Shown piece by piece: positions 36,091 to 44,841 of a stretch of 64,000 nucleotides of DNA (its first letter is position 1; each line of letters opens with the position of its first letter). The stretch is from Gryllotalpicola daejeonensis. GTDB taxonomy: Bacteria; Actinomycetota; Actinomycetes; Actinomycetales; Microbacteriaceae. The stretch lies in assembly GCF_039538145.1 (NCBI RefSeq), contig NZ_BAABBV010000001.1, forward strand, positions 682,001 to 746,000, given 5' to 3'. Under the pieces are notes generated by a model, which was not told where the DNA came from, did no database searches, and saw nothing but the letters and a program-made list of their open reading frames with translations. The translations under genes and the position numbers were made by a program.

Positions 36091-36842
36091 GACCAGACCC
36101 AGTGCAGAGTGCCGAACGCGAGGTCGAGCCCGAGTCCGGTCGCGGCGACGACCGCGGCGATGGCCACGAGCGCGGCATCCCTGCCCCCGAATGTCGACGG
36201 GCGCGCCCACGTGCGGGGCCCCGGCGCGCCGAAGCCGCGCGCCTCCATCGCGGTGGCGAGTTTCGTTCCACGCCGGATCGCGAGCACGAGCAGAGCGAAC
36301 GCCATGCCGAGGAACCGGCGGATCGCCGCTGCGTCGCCGAGCCCGCGGGCGCGCCGCGCGAGGCTCATCTGCCGCCAGTCGCTGATGAGCAGCCCGGCCA
36401 GCCGCTGGGCCGCCAGCGTGCCGAGCACGAGCTGAGCGGGCAGGCGCACGCGCTGGGCGAGACCGTCGGCCAGTTCGGTCGGGTCGACGCCGCGGAACAG
36501 CAGGATGCTCGGTACGCCGATCGCGAGCGCGCGCAGCGACACGGCGATCGCGAGCGCGATCGAGCCCGAGGTGATGTGCGCGAGCCAGAACGAGGCGTAT
36601 TCATGGCCGGAAGGCTCCCCGTAGAGCAGCATTCCGATGCCGGCCAGCGGCGCGGCGATCAGCAAGGGCCACGTGCTGCGCAGGATCCAACCCAGCTTCG
36701 CGCCCGCGGCGAGCAGCAGCACGAGTTCGAACGCCAGGATCACGGCGCTGCTCGACCAGTCGAGCGTGAGCAGCAGCGGCGCCGTCACCACGATGGCCGC
36801 CGCGAGCCGGCTGACGGGGTTGGTGCGTGCGACGAGTCTCAT
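36087..36842 (-). CDS. ykoC: ECF transporter transmembrane T component (YkoC)
   Basis: 251 residues with about five to six hydrophobic segments. The two coupling Ala-Arg-Gly motifs are ARRARGLGD and ATAMEARGFG, which transmit ATPase motion in energy-coupling-factor transporters. It overlaps the ATPase gene by 4 bp (ATGA) on one side and the kinase gene by 4 bp on the other. Confidence 0.92.
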   Translation of the reverse strand: MRLVARTNPVSRLAAAIVVTAPLLLTLDWSSSAVILAFELVLLLAAGAKLGWILRSTWPLLIAAPLAGIGMLLYGEPSGHEYASFWLAHITSGSIALAIAVSLRALAIGVPSILLFRGVDPTELADGLAQRVRLPAQLVLGTLAAQRLAGLLISDWRQMSLARRARGLGDAAAIRRFLGMAFALLVLAIRRGTKLATAMEARGFGAPGPRTWARPSTFGGRDAALVAIAAVVAATGLGLDLAFGTLHWVWS

Positions 36843-38326
36843 GCCGCAACCCCCGTCTGCTCACGCAGGCCCGCGGGCTCGAGCCGCAGCACGCGGTCGC
36901 CGAGCGCACGCACAAGCTCGGCGTCGTGGCTCACGCTGACGAGCGCCGAGCCGTCTGTCACGAGGCCCCGCAGCAGCCGCACGAGCTCCGTCCAGGTGGC
37001 CCTGTCCTGTCCGAAGGTCGGCTCGTCGAGAACCAGCAGCGGCGGTCGTGCGGCGAGCACCGCGGCGACGGAGAGACGCCGCTTCTCGCCACCGGAGAGC
37101 GTGAACGGGTTCGCGAGCGCGAGGTGCTCGAGCCGCAGCCGCGCGAGCAGCTCGTCGGCGCGCGCATCCAGCTCGGCGCGCGGTGTCTTGAGCGCCCGCA
37201 GGCCGACGGCGATCTCGTCGCGCACGGTGCGCGCCACGAAACTGTGCTCGGGCTCCTGGAAAACGGTGCCGATGCGCGTGAGCAGCTGTGTCGAGCGCCA
37301 CCGGTGCGGCTGCGGCGCGAGCCCGCGAGCGAGACGATCGGATGCCTGCACCGCGCCGCCGAGCGGAGGCAGCAGTCCTCCGAGCGTGAGCGCGAGGGTC
37401 GACTTCCCGACGCCGTTCGGCCCGGTGATGACGGTCGACGCGGCATCGGGAATCGCGAGCTCGAGTCCCGCCCGCACGACCGAGTCCCTGCGGCGTCCGA
37501 TCGCGAGGCCGGCCGCAGTGATGACGGCCGGTTCGTGAGTCGGCGCCGCCGCGGGCACGTCGGGCGAGGCATCCGGCAGCCACACTCCTGCGGCCTCGAG
37601 AGCCGCACGATGGGTGGTGAACACGTCACGCGGCCGGCCGTCGGCCAGCAGCGCGCCCTCGCCGTCGAGCACGACGACCCGGTCCACCAGATCGGCCCAG
37701 ACCGAAACCCGGTGTTCGACGACGACGAGCGTGGCGCCGGTGCGCGCCGCAGCCCTGGCGACCGCCTCGCGCACCTCGACGACGCCCGCCGGATCGAGGT
37801 TGGCGGTCGGCTCGTCGAGCAGCAGCAGCCCGGGCCGCATCGCGAGCACCCCGGCCAGGGCGAGGCGCTGCCGCTGGCCGCCGGAAAGCTGCGACGTCGG
37901 CTGGTCGAGGGGCACCTCGAGCCCCACTGCGTCGAGCGCCTCCGCGACGCGGGCCCAGATCTCCTCGCGCGGCACGCCGAGGTTCTCGCAGCCGAAGGCC
38001 ACGTCGTCGCCGACACGGGCCAGCACCGCCTGCGCGTCCGGGTCCTGCAGGACCAGACCCGCCCGCCCGCGCGCCGCGGCCGGTGGCACGCCGTCGAGCA
38101 TCAGCTCGCCGAGCTGCTCGCCTTCCTCCTCACCGCCGACGACGCCCGCGAGTGCGGCAAGAAGCGTCGACTTCCCCGCCCCGCTCGGGCCGAGCAGCAG
38201 CACATGCTCCCCCGGCTCGATCGTGAGATCGAGCCCCGAGACGGCCCAGCGCAGCCGCCCGGTGTGCCGCCAGCCCCAGCCGCGCGCCTCGACGCGGGCC
38301 GGTCGCGTGTCGCCTGCCGTGGTCAG
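36839..38326 (-). CDS. ykoD: Duplicated ECF transporter ATPase (YkoD)
   Basis: 495 residues with two fused ABC ATPase domains. Domain 1 has GPSGAGKS, LSGGQRQRLAL and LLLLDEPTANLD; domain 2 has GPNGVGKS, LSGGEKRRLSV and LLVLDEPTFG. No ATG, GTG or TTG exists between the end of ykoE and the start of the first domain. A CTG at 38324-38326 overlaps the ykoE stop as CTGA, exactly mirroring the ATGA/GTGA overlaps nearby, and is the likely start. A longer open frame upstream lies antiparallel in frame with ykoE coding sequence and is not credible. Confidence 0.92.
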   Translation of the reverse strand: MTTAGDTRPARVEARGWGWRHTGRLRWAVSGLDLTIEPGEHVLLLGPSGAGKSTLLAALAGVVGGEEEGEQLGELMLDGVPPAAARGRAGLVLQDPDAQAVLARVGDDVAFGCENLGVPREEIWARVAEALDAVGLEVPLDQPTSQLSGGQRQRLALAGVLAMRPGLLLLDEPTANLDPAGVVEVREAVARAAARTGATLVVVEHRVSVWADLVDRVVVLDGEGALLADGRPRDVFTTHRAALEAAGVWLPDASPDVPAAAPTHEPAVITAAGLAIGRRRDSVVRAGLELAIPDAASTVITGPNGVGKSTLALTLGGLLPPLGGAVQASDRLARGLAPQPHRWRSTQLLTRIGTVFQEPEHSFVARTVRDEIAVGLRALKTPRAELDARADELLARLRLEHLALANPFTLSGGEKRRLSVAAVLAARPPLLVLDEPTFGQDRATWTELVRLLRGLVTDGSALVSVSHDAELVRALGDRVLRLEPAGLREQTGVAA

Positions 38327-38955
38327 ACCCGCGCCTTCGCCGCGCGGCCGGAGGCGAACCGGTCGAGCGCACCGGTCGCGGCGAGCGCCCGCACCACGAG
38401 CCAGCCGACGAACCCGGCGAGCACGGCGCCCGAGGCCGCAGAGCTCACGAGGTAGATCGTGTTGTATGCGGCCGACTTCGCAAGGTTGCCGAAGAAGAAC
38501 AGCTCGAGCGCCCACTCGCCGAAGCCGCCCGCTGCGCCCGCGAGCATCGCGACGCCGACGTTGAAGCGGCGGTAAAGGAAGATCGCGAAGATGAGCTCGA
38601 TGAAGGCGCCCTGGGCGAGCCCCGAGTAGACCGTCGTGATTCCCCACTGCTCGCCGATGCCCATCTCGACGACGGCGGCCAGCAGCTCGACGAAGATCGC
38701 CGCGCCCGGCTTGCGGATCACGAGGGCACCCACGACGCCGGCCAGCAGCCAGCCGCCGTTTGCGACTCCCCCGAGCCCGGGCGTCAGTGCGTCAGCCGCG
38801 CCGTACCAGGCATAGCCAGGGGTGTCCCACAGCCAGTAGACGACGCCGATGGCGATGCCGAGAACGGCGGCCACGATGATGTCGACGGGGCGCCATTTCC
38901 GCGCTGTGAGGCGCTTCGGCGCGGCATCCGTCAGGGTCTCGATTGTTGCGTGCAC
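38323..38955 (-). CDS. ykoE: ECF transporter substrate-binding S component (YkoE)
   Basis: 210 residues with five to six membrane helices (VDIIVAAVLGIAIGVVYWLWD first). The sequence fits YkoE, the S component for thiamine or its precursor HMP. GTG 38955 was chosen because AAAGGG lies upstream at a proper distance; an earlier in-frame start would run into the riboswitch. First gene of ykoE-ykoD-ykoC downstream of a TPP riboswitch. Confidence 0.9.
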   Translation of the reverse strand: MHATIETLTDAAPKRLTARKWRPVDIIVAAVLGIAIGVVYWLWDTPGYAWYGAADALTPGLGGVANGGWLLAGVVGALVIRKPGAAIFVELLAAVVEMGIGEQWGITTVYSGLAQGAFIELIFAIFLYRRFNVGVAMLAGAAGGFGEWALELFFFGNLAKSAAYNTIYLVSSAASGAVLAGFVGWLVVRALAATGALDRFASGRAAKARV

Positions 38956-39002
38956 TCGTTCATCCCTTTCTCTCGGAAACGAGGGCACGGGATGTGAGAT
39001 TG

Positions 39003-39092
39003 TCTGCCTCCCTGCGCCGGCATGACCCGGATCAGGTTCGACGGTCGAAGGTTGAGAACCTTCCTCTCAGCCCGGCTCACCGGACTCCCGTG
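39003..39092 (-). promoter_or_regulatory. TPP riboswitch (THI element)
   Basis: Read on the minus strand it has the 5' stem GGGAGTCCG, the conserved CTGAGAGG loop, ACCTGATCCGGGT and the closing CGCAGGGAGGC. These are the two sensor arms of the thiamine pyrophosphate aptamer. It precedes ykoE by about 50 nt, so high TPP should shut off the transporter operon. Confidence 0.94.
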
Positions 39093-39119
39093 TACACGCC
39101 CAATCATAGACTGAGCGGC

Positions 39120-39236
39120 GTGACCCCCTTCGCTCCCGTCATCGCGCTCGCAGTCGCCTTCATCGTGCTGCTGCGCGTGCTGATCTGGCAGCGGCGGCGC
39201 GACGAGAAGCGGCGCGCGCAACGGCGCGAGCGGTGA
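39120..39236 (+). CDS. Very small membrane protein
   Basis: 38 residues from GTG 39120, 7 nt after TAGACT. One hydrophobic helix (APVIALAVAFIVLLRVLIW) is followed by a strongly basic tail (QRRRDEKRRAQRRER). The promoter-like hexamer at the exact leaderless distance supports it as a real gene. It is divergent from the TPP riboswitch and overlaps nothing. Function unknown. Confidence 0.5.
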   Translation: MTPFAPVIALAVAFIVLLRVLIWQRRRDEKRRAQRRER

Positions 39237-39249
39237 CGAGCGCCGCGGA

Positions 39250-39630
39250 CTAGCGACGGCGCTTGCGCGATGCGCGCGCGAGGCCCTTCAGCACGCTTCC
39301 GCTGACCCACACGAGCGGGGTCGCCACGGCGATCAGCGTGATGAGGTTGGGCTCGAATCGCAGACCACGGATGTCGCGCACATAGGCGCCGAACGGGATG
39401 CTCGCCGCGATGCCGCCGCCCCCGCTGCCTTCGCCCTCGCCGTTGAGGTTGACGTTCACGCTCTCGCCGGCACCGCCGCCGTTGCCGCGACCCTCGCCTG
39501 CGCCGAAGGCGTGGAACGCGAGCGCGACGGGCATGATGTGCACGCCGTTCAACTCGGTCGCCTCGCCATAGACGGTCGACAGCCCGAGGCCTTTGATCTG
39601 TTCCGCGATTCGCTCCACCACGCTGCTCAT
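39250..39630 (-). CDS. GerW/YtfJ-like protein with C-terminal membrane helix
   Basis: 126 residues. The core VYGEATELNGVHIMPVALAFHAFGAGEG followed by a Gly-rich loop matches the GerW (sporulation protein YtfJ) family. A hydrophobic C-terminal helix (LITLIAVATPLVWVSGSVL) and basic tail anchor it. ATG 39630 is preceded by TAGCGT at 7 nt. Non-sporulating actinobacteria carry such proteins with unknown role. Confidence 0.85.
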   Translation of the reverse strand: MSSVVERIAEQIKGLGLSTVYGEATELNGVHIMPVALAFHAFGAGEGRGNGGGAGESVNVNLNGEGEGSGGGGIAASIPFGAYVRDIRGLRFEPNLITLIAVATPLVWVSGSVLKGLARASRKRRR

Positions 39631-39710
39631 GCCGCCCACGCTACGCGGCGCGCCATTCAGGTGCCAGGGTCTTCTCAGCCGCTCTTAGCCGCGCATGGGA
39701 AGATCGACCG

Positions 39711-40637
39711 ATGCCTGCCCGCCGCCCGACTCGCATGGTCTCCGACGCCGTTCTCGGCGTCGTGGCGCTCGCGGTCGGCGCCCTGCTGCTCTGGCACGGC
39801 GCCATCTCGGACCGCGGTGGGGTCATGGGCCTCATCGAGTCGGTGCTGCCGTGGTTCGGCATCCTGATCGTCCTGTTCGCGATCGTCGCAGCCACGCGGC
39901 GCTCGGCCTTCATCGCCATCGGCGCACTCGTCTCGGCCATCGTCTGGGCCGCGCTCTACGTTCCGGTGATCACCCCGCACCGCAGCACCGGGAACACGGA
40001 CTTCACCGTCATCAGCGAGAACGTCGACGCCGACAACACGAATCCCGCGAACACCGTCGAGTCGATCGCCGCGCGCCACCCCCAGGTCATCGCCCTGCAG
40101 GAGCTCACGGCGGATTCCGCCGCCGCCGCGTCGAAAACCCTCGACGCTGCGTATCCCCACCATTACGTCGTCGGCACGGTCGGCGTCTGGAGCTCGCTGC
40201 CGCTGTCGAACGCGCACTCGCTCACGCTGGGCCTGGGCTGGAAGCGCGCGCTGAGCGTCGATGTGCAGACGGATGCCGGCCCGGTGCGGGTCTACGCCCT
40301 GCACGCCGCTTCGCTGCGCCCCGGCGAGTTCGCCCAGCGGGACGAGATGCTGAGCACGCTGGCCGCGACGCTTCGGCGTGACGACTCCTCGCGCCTGATC
40401 GCCGTCGGCGACTTCAACGCCGCCTCGACCGACCGCGCCTTCCGCCAGCTGCTCGACACGGTCAACGAGCCGGGCACGAGCCAGTGGGGATTCGGCTTCA
40501 CCTGGCCCGCCCGGTTCCCGGTCGCACGCGTCGACCACGTCGTCGAGCGCGGCCTTCACGTGGTCTCGAACGTCGTGCTGCCGCCGAACGGCAGCGATCA
40601 CCGCCCGATCCAGGTCGGGCTCGGCCGCGACGACTAG
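39711..40637 (+). CDS. Membrane-anchored endonuclease/exonuclease/phosphatase-family protein
   Basis: 308 residues. Three N-terminal membrane helices (about 10-30, 43-60, 64-88) precede an EEP fold: FTVISENVDADN, VIALQELT (metal-binding Glu), LIAVGDFNAAS (Asp, Asn) and NGSDHRPIQV (terminal Asp-His). The catalytic residues are retained, so it is probably an extracytoplasmic phosphodiesterase or nuclease. Substrate unknown. Confidence 0.92.
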   Translation: MPARRPTRMVSDAVLGVVALAVGALLLWHGAISDRGGVMGLIESVLPWFGILIVLFAIVAATRRSAFIAIGALVSAIVWAALYVPVITPHRSTGNTDFTVISENVDADNTNPANTVESIAARHPQVIALQELTADSAAAASKTLDAAYPHHYVVGTVGVWSSLPLSNAHSLTLGLGWKRALSVDVQTDAGPVRVYALHAASLRPGEFAQRDEMLSTLAATLRRDDSSRLIAVGDFNAASTDRAFRQLLDTVNEPGTSQWGFGFTWPARFPVARVDHVVERGLHVVSNVVLPPNGSDHRPIQVGLGRDD

Positions 40638-40659
40638 CCAGGGCACACTGGCCACAGCC

Positions 40660-41916
40660 TCAGCCGCGATAGTGGTCGCTCTCGCCGACCTTACGCGGCT
40701 TCGTGCCGAGCAGTGCCGCCGGCCCCAGCACGCCCGCGCCGAATTTCGCCGCGATGCCGTCGACGGCGCGCTCGGTCTCCCGCCAGTCCCCATCGGGGTC
40801 CCAGAGGGCTGGCTGGCCGGCATCCTGCTCGAGTTGCTCGACGCGCACGCCGATCAGCCGCACCGGCGCTCGGTCCTGCCACGCCTCGTCGAGCAGGCCT
40901 GAGACCTCTTCGAAGATGCGCCGGCCGACCGAGGTCGGCTCGGGCAGAGTGCGCGAGCGCGAGATGGTGCGGAAGTCGGAGTAGCGCAGCTTGAGGCTCA
41001 CCGTGCGGCCGGCGACGGATGCCGCACGCAGCCGCTCGGCCGCGCGAGACGCCAGGCGCAGCAGCTCGCGCCGCAGCACCGCGCGATCGGTGACGTCGAA
41101 CTCGAAGGTCTCTTCGTGGCCGATCGACTTCTCGATGCGGGTCGTCTCGACCTCGCGCACGTCGATGCCGTTCGCCAGCTGCCACAGGCGCCTGCCACCG
41201 ACGCCCAGCCGCTTCTCGAGCAACTCGATCGGCGCCTGGGCGAGGTCGGCGACGGTGCGCAGGCCGAGGTTCGCGAGCGCGGTCTGCGTCGACGGGCCGA
41301 CGCCCCAGAGCGCCCCGACCGGCAGCGGGTGCAGGAACGCCAGCGTCTCGGCGACGGGCACCACCAGCAGCCCGTCGGGCTTCGCGCGACCGGAGGCCAG
41401 CTTCGCCACGAACTTCGTGCCCGCGACGCCGACCGATGCCGGAAGCCCGGTCTCGTGACGCACCCACTCGCGCAGCTGCGCCGCGATGTGCGCCGGCCTG
41501 CCGAGCAGCTTGCGGGCGCCGCTCACATCGAGGAACGCCTCGTCGATCGACACCGGCTCGACGAGCGGCGTCGCCCGGCGGAAGATCTGCATCACCTGGC
41601 GCGACAGCTCGGCGTACCTGTCCATGCGGGGGTCGACGGTGATGGCATCCGGACACAGTCTCAGCGCCTGCGCGACCGGCATCGCCGAGCGCACACCGAA
41701 CCTGCGCGCCTCATAAGACGCACTCGAGACGACCGAGCGGCCGCTCGCGTGGCCGACGATCAGCGGCTTCCCCGCGAGCTCCGGTCGGTCGAGCACCTCG
41801 ACCGACGCATAGAAGGCATCCATGTCGACATGCAGGATGTTGGCGCCGGTGTCGTCCACCGGCCCGACCGTCACCTGCCGGTCGCTGCCGTCTGCCCTGC
41901 CCACGCTGTTCATCAT
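40660..41916 (-). CDS. dinB: DNA polymerase IV (Y family)
   Basis: 418 residues. Translesion polymerase. Motifs: LHVDMDAFYASVE (metal Asp), YEARRFGVRSAMP, SIDEAFLDVSG (catalytic Asp-Glu), helix-hairpin-helix GVGPSTQTALANLGLRTV, and a little-finger domain. The C terminus lacks an obvious beta-clamp motif beyond the short tail. ATG 41916 (or 41913) is chosen; the open frame continues upstream opposite the aldo/keto reductase. Two adjacent Met codons leave the exact start uncertain. Confidence 0.95.
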   Translation of the reverse strand: MMNSVGRADGSDRQVTVGPVDDTGANILHVDMDAFYASVEVLDRPELAGKPLIVGHASGRSVVSSASYEARRFGVRSAMPVAQALRLCPDAITVDPRMDRYAELSRQVMQIFRRATPLVEPVSIDEAFLDVSGARKLLGRPAHIAAQLREWVRHETGLPASVGVAGTKFVAKLASGRAKPDGLLVVPVAETLAFLHPLPVGALWGVGPSTQTALANLGLRTVADLAQAPIELLEKRLGVGGRRLWQLANGIDVREVETTRIEKSIGHEETFEFDVTDRAVLRRELLRLASRAAERLRAASVAGRTVSLKLRYSDFRTISRSRTLPEPTSVGRRIFEEVSGLLDEAWQDRAPVRLIGVRVEQLEQDAGQPALWDPDGDWRETERAVDGIAAKFGAGVLGPAALLGTKPRKVGESDHYRG

Positions 41917-41980
41917 CTCGCGGGGAACTGACAACCAGCCTGGGTCGAAACGATTCGACGAATCTGCATAGGCTTGAGGA

Positions 41981-42985
41981 ATGGAATTCAGATACCTCGG
42001 CAACTCGGGTCTCAAGATCTCCGAGATCATCTACGGCAACTGGCTCACCCACGCTTCGCAGGTCGAGAACGACGCGGCGAACGCGACCATCCATGCGGCG
42101 CTCGACGCGGGCATCTCGAGCTTCGACACGGCCGATGCCTACGCGAACACGGCGGCCGAGGTCGTGCTCGGCGACGCGCTCAAGGGCGAGCGTCGCGAGA
42201 GCCTCGAGATCTTCACGAAGGTCTACTGGCCCACCGGGCCCGGCGGCAAGAACGACACGGGTCTCAGCCGCAAGCACATCATGGAGTCGATCAACGGCTC
42301 GCTCACCCGCCTCGGCACCGACTACGTCGACCTGTACCAGGCGCACCGCTTCGACTACGAGACGCCGATCGAAGAGACGATGCAGGCCTTCGCCGACATC
42401 GTGCGCCAGGGCAAGGCGCTCTACATCGGTGTCAGCGAATGGAACGCCGACCAGATCCGCGCGGGCCACAAGCTCGCGAAGGAGCTCGGGTTCCAGCTCA
42501 TCTCGAACCAGCCTCAGTACAACATGCTGTGGCGCGTCATTGAGCAGGAGGTCGTGCCGACCTCTGAAGAGCTCGGACTCTCGCAGATCGTCTTCTCGCC
42601 GATCGCTCAGGGCGTGCTGACGGGCAAGTACCTGCCCGGCCAGCCGGCGCCCGAGGGTTCGCGCGCGACGGATGAGAAGGGCGGCAAGAACATGATCGCC
42701 CGGTGGTTGCGCGACGACATCCTCACCGCGGTGCAGAGCCTCAAGCCGATCGCCGACGAGCTCGGCCTCACCCAGGCGCAGCTCGCCGTGGCGTGGGTCC
42801 TGCAGAACCCGAACGTGGCCGGTGCGATCGTGGGTGCGAGCCGCCCTGAGCAGATCGCGTCGAACGCCGCGGCAGCGGGCGTCAAGCTCGAGGCATCCGT
42901 GCTCGCGAAGATCGACGAGGCACTCGGCTCGCTCGCCGAGACGGACCCGACGCTGACGCAGTCGCCGGAGACGCGCGTCGCCTGA
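41981..42985 (+). CDS. Aldo/keto reductase (voltage-gated channel beta-subunit-like)
   Basis: 334 residues, TIM barrel. Catalytic tetrad members are visible in DTADAYANTAAE (Asp, Tyr), IFTKVYW (Lys) and YQAHRFD (His). NADPH contacts include SPIAQGVLTGKY and GASRPEQI. It resembles the AKR6/YghZ group. ATG 41981 is 6 nt after TAGGCT. A strong terminator hairpin follows. Confidence 0.94.
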   Translation: MEFRYLGNSGLKISEIIYGNWLTHASQVENDAANATIHAALDAGISSFDTADAYANTAAEVVLGDALKGERRESLEIFTKVYWPTGPGGKNDTGLSRKHIMESINGSLTRLGTDYVDLYQAHRFDYETPIEETMQAFADIVRQGKALYIGVSEWNADQIRAGHKLAKELGFQLISNQPQYNMLWRVIEQEVVPTSEELGLSQIVFSPIAQGVLTGKYLPGQPAPEGSRATDEKGGKNMIARWLRDDILTAVQSLKPIADELGLTQAQLAVAWVLQNPNVAGAIVGASRPEQIASNAAAAGVKLEASVLAKIDEALGSLAETDPTLTQSPETRVA

Positions 42986-43000
42986 GCCGATGCAGCAGCG

Positions 43001-43030
43001 ATGGGCCGCCCCTCGGGGCGGCCCATTCGT
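43001..43030 (+). terminator. Rho-independent terminator after the aldo/keto reductase
   Basis: ATGGGCCGCCCC (43001-43012) pairs perfectly with GGGGCGGCCCAT (43015-43026), followed by TCGTTTG. It is 15 bp after the stop. Confidence 0.9.
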
Positions 43031-43128
43031 TTGACGGTTCCCGGAAACGATCGGGTACTATCTACCCCCATTAGGGTTACAGGGCCGTATCCCGACGCTC
43101 TGGACCCATCATCAGCGGAGGGAACCCC

Positions 43129-44775
43129 GTGACGGACACCACCCCCATGACTCACACACCCCACATCGAAGCCACCGTGGTGCGCAGCGCCGAAGGCCCG
43201 TACATCGGCCAGATCTCGGTCGACGGCGCCATCTCGACGATCGAGGGGCGCACAGAAGACGGCGTGCGTCGCGACATCATCCGCGCCGTGGCGGGCGTCG
43301 CGCAGCGACTCGAGCGGCCGGTGCGCCTGGTCGCCCGCGACAGCCTCGGCACACAGGAGGTGCGAGTCTCTCCCGACGGCTACACCGAGGCCCTGAGCGC
43401 GGTGGCTCCCCCCACCCCTCCCACTCCCCCGGCCTCCGGCCCCGCTGGCGGGCTCGACTTCGACGCGATCGTCGGGCTCGGGGACCAGCACAGCAGCGGC
43501 CAGGTGCCGGTGAGCGATGACGACACCCTGACCCAGCCCGCGCGCCGCTCGGCCGCCATTCCGGATCTCGAGTACCTCTTCGCGTCGCCCACCGAGCACA
43601 GCACGAGGGATGCCGCGGCCGCGGCCCCGACGGAGCAGATGCCGACCGTGAACCGCGTCGCGCCACCGCCTGCGCCGGTCGCGACTCCGGAGCCCGCGCC
43701 CGCGCCGGCCCCGGCCGACGAGCCCGCGCCCACCCCCACCCCCACCCCCGCACCGTCGCACCGCTTCGAGCCGTTCTCGCCGCAGACCGACGCGGCGTCG
43801 ACGGCGATTCCGCTGCCGGCCCAGCCCGTCGGCCCCGAGCACGTGCCGACGCTCGACGACTTCATGGCCCAGCGCCCCGACACGCCCGTCGCCCCAGCAG
43901 AGCTCGGCTGGCAGGGCATCGTGCGCAAGGCCTCGTTCGGCCTGATCAGCCCCGCGCCCGGTGAGGCCGAGATCGAGCGTCGCGCGGCCATCGCCAAGGT
44001 GCAGCGCACCTTCGCCGGCCCGCGCACGATCGTCGTGATCAACCCGAAGGGCGGTGCGCACAAGACGACCGCGACCATGATGCTCGCCGCGACCTTCGGC
44101 GAGCACCGCGGCGGCTACACCCTGGCCTGGGACAACAACGAGACCCGCGGCACGCTCGGCTGGCGCGCCCGCGCGGCCGCGCATCACAACAGTGCGGTCA
44201 GCCTGCTGAACGACCTCGACCGCTTCAGCGACACCGGCTCGTCGCGCATCGGCGATCTCGACGATTACGTGCGCGCGCAGGGCTCGGCCCAGTTCGACGT
44301 GCTCGCGAGCGACGAGGACCCGAACGCCACTGAGCTCGTCGACGCCGAGGCGTTCGGCAAGCTGCACTCGACCCTCGAGCGCTTCTACCGCCTCATCGTC
44401 ATCGACACCGGCAACAACATGCGCGCCCCGAACTGGCTCGCGGCCGTCGAGGCGGCCGACCAGCTCGTGATCGTGACGACCGTGCGCGAGGACACCGCCG
44501 CCAGCGCCGCGTGGCTCGTCGACGGGCTGCGCGAGAAGGGCCTCGACGCCAAGATCGACAACGCCGTCACGGTGCTGTCCGCCACGACCGACTCGCCCGA
44601 CCCGCAGCTGGCGCGGCGGCTGCGCGGCCACTTCGGTTCGCTCACGCGCGCCGTGCTCGAGGTGCCCCACGACCCGGCGCTGGTCGACGGCGGCACGATC
44701 AGCTACGAGCTGCTCTCGCGCCAGACGCGCGAAGCGTGGCTGCAGGTCGCGGCGACGGTGGCAGAGGGGCTGTAG
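43129..44775 (+). CDS. ParA/MinD-like P-loop ATPase with proline-rich linker
   Basis: 548 residues. An N-terminal ~95-residue domain is followed by a Pro/Ala/Thr-rich linker (to about 290) and a C-terminal SIMIBI ATPase. The deviant Walker A is NPKGGAHKTT, with signature Lys; switch region VIDTGNNM replaces the usual D-x-P-P. No ParB homologue or parS is adjacent. It resembles actinobacterial EspI-like/ESX-associated or positioning ATPases, but no type VII genes are in the window. GTG start with ribosome site GGAGGG. Confidence 0.85.
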   Translation: MTDTTPMTHTPHIEATVVRSAEGPYIGQISVDGAISTIEGRTEDGVRRDIIRAVAGVAQRLERPVRLVARDSLGTQEVRVSPDGYTEALSAVAPPTPPTPPASGPAGGLDFDAIVGLGDQHSSGQVPVSDDDTLTQPARRSAAIPDLEYLFASPTEHSTRDAAAAAPTEQMPTVNRVAPPPAPVATPEPAPAPAPADEPAPTPTPTPAPSHRFEPFSPQTDAASTAIPLPAQPVGPEHVPTLDDFMAQRPDTPVAPAELGWQGIVRKASFGLISPAPGEAEIERRAAIAKVQRTFAGPRTIVVINPKGGAHKTTATMMLAATFGEHRGGYTLAWDNNETRGTLGWRARAAAHHNSAVSLLNDLDRFSDTGSSRIGDLDDYVRAQGSAQFDVLASDEDPNATELVDAEAFGKLHSTLERFYRLIVIDTGNNMRAPNWLAAVEAADQLVIVTTVREDTAASAAWLVDGLREKGLDAKIDNAVTVLSATTDSPDPQLARRLRGHFGSLTRAVLEVPHDPALVDGGTISYELLSRQTREAWLQVAATVAEGL

Positions 44776-44841
44776 GGGCGGTCTCCATTCGCCGCGGGCG
44801 GCGAGTCGACCCGCGGGAATGCCCGGTGCCAGGATGGACGC

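Noticed and set aside
36839..38647. A 602-residue version of the YkoD ATPase
   Set aside because: The extra N-terminal part is an out-of-frame reading of ykoE with no ABC content; CTG at 38326 gives the expected two-domain length.
43129..44775. Chromosome or plasmid partition locus
   Set aside because: Only a ParA-like ATPase is present; there is no ParB gene or centromere-like repeat nearby.
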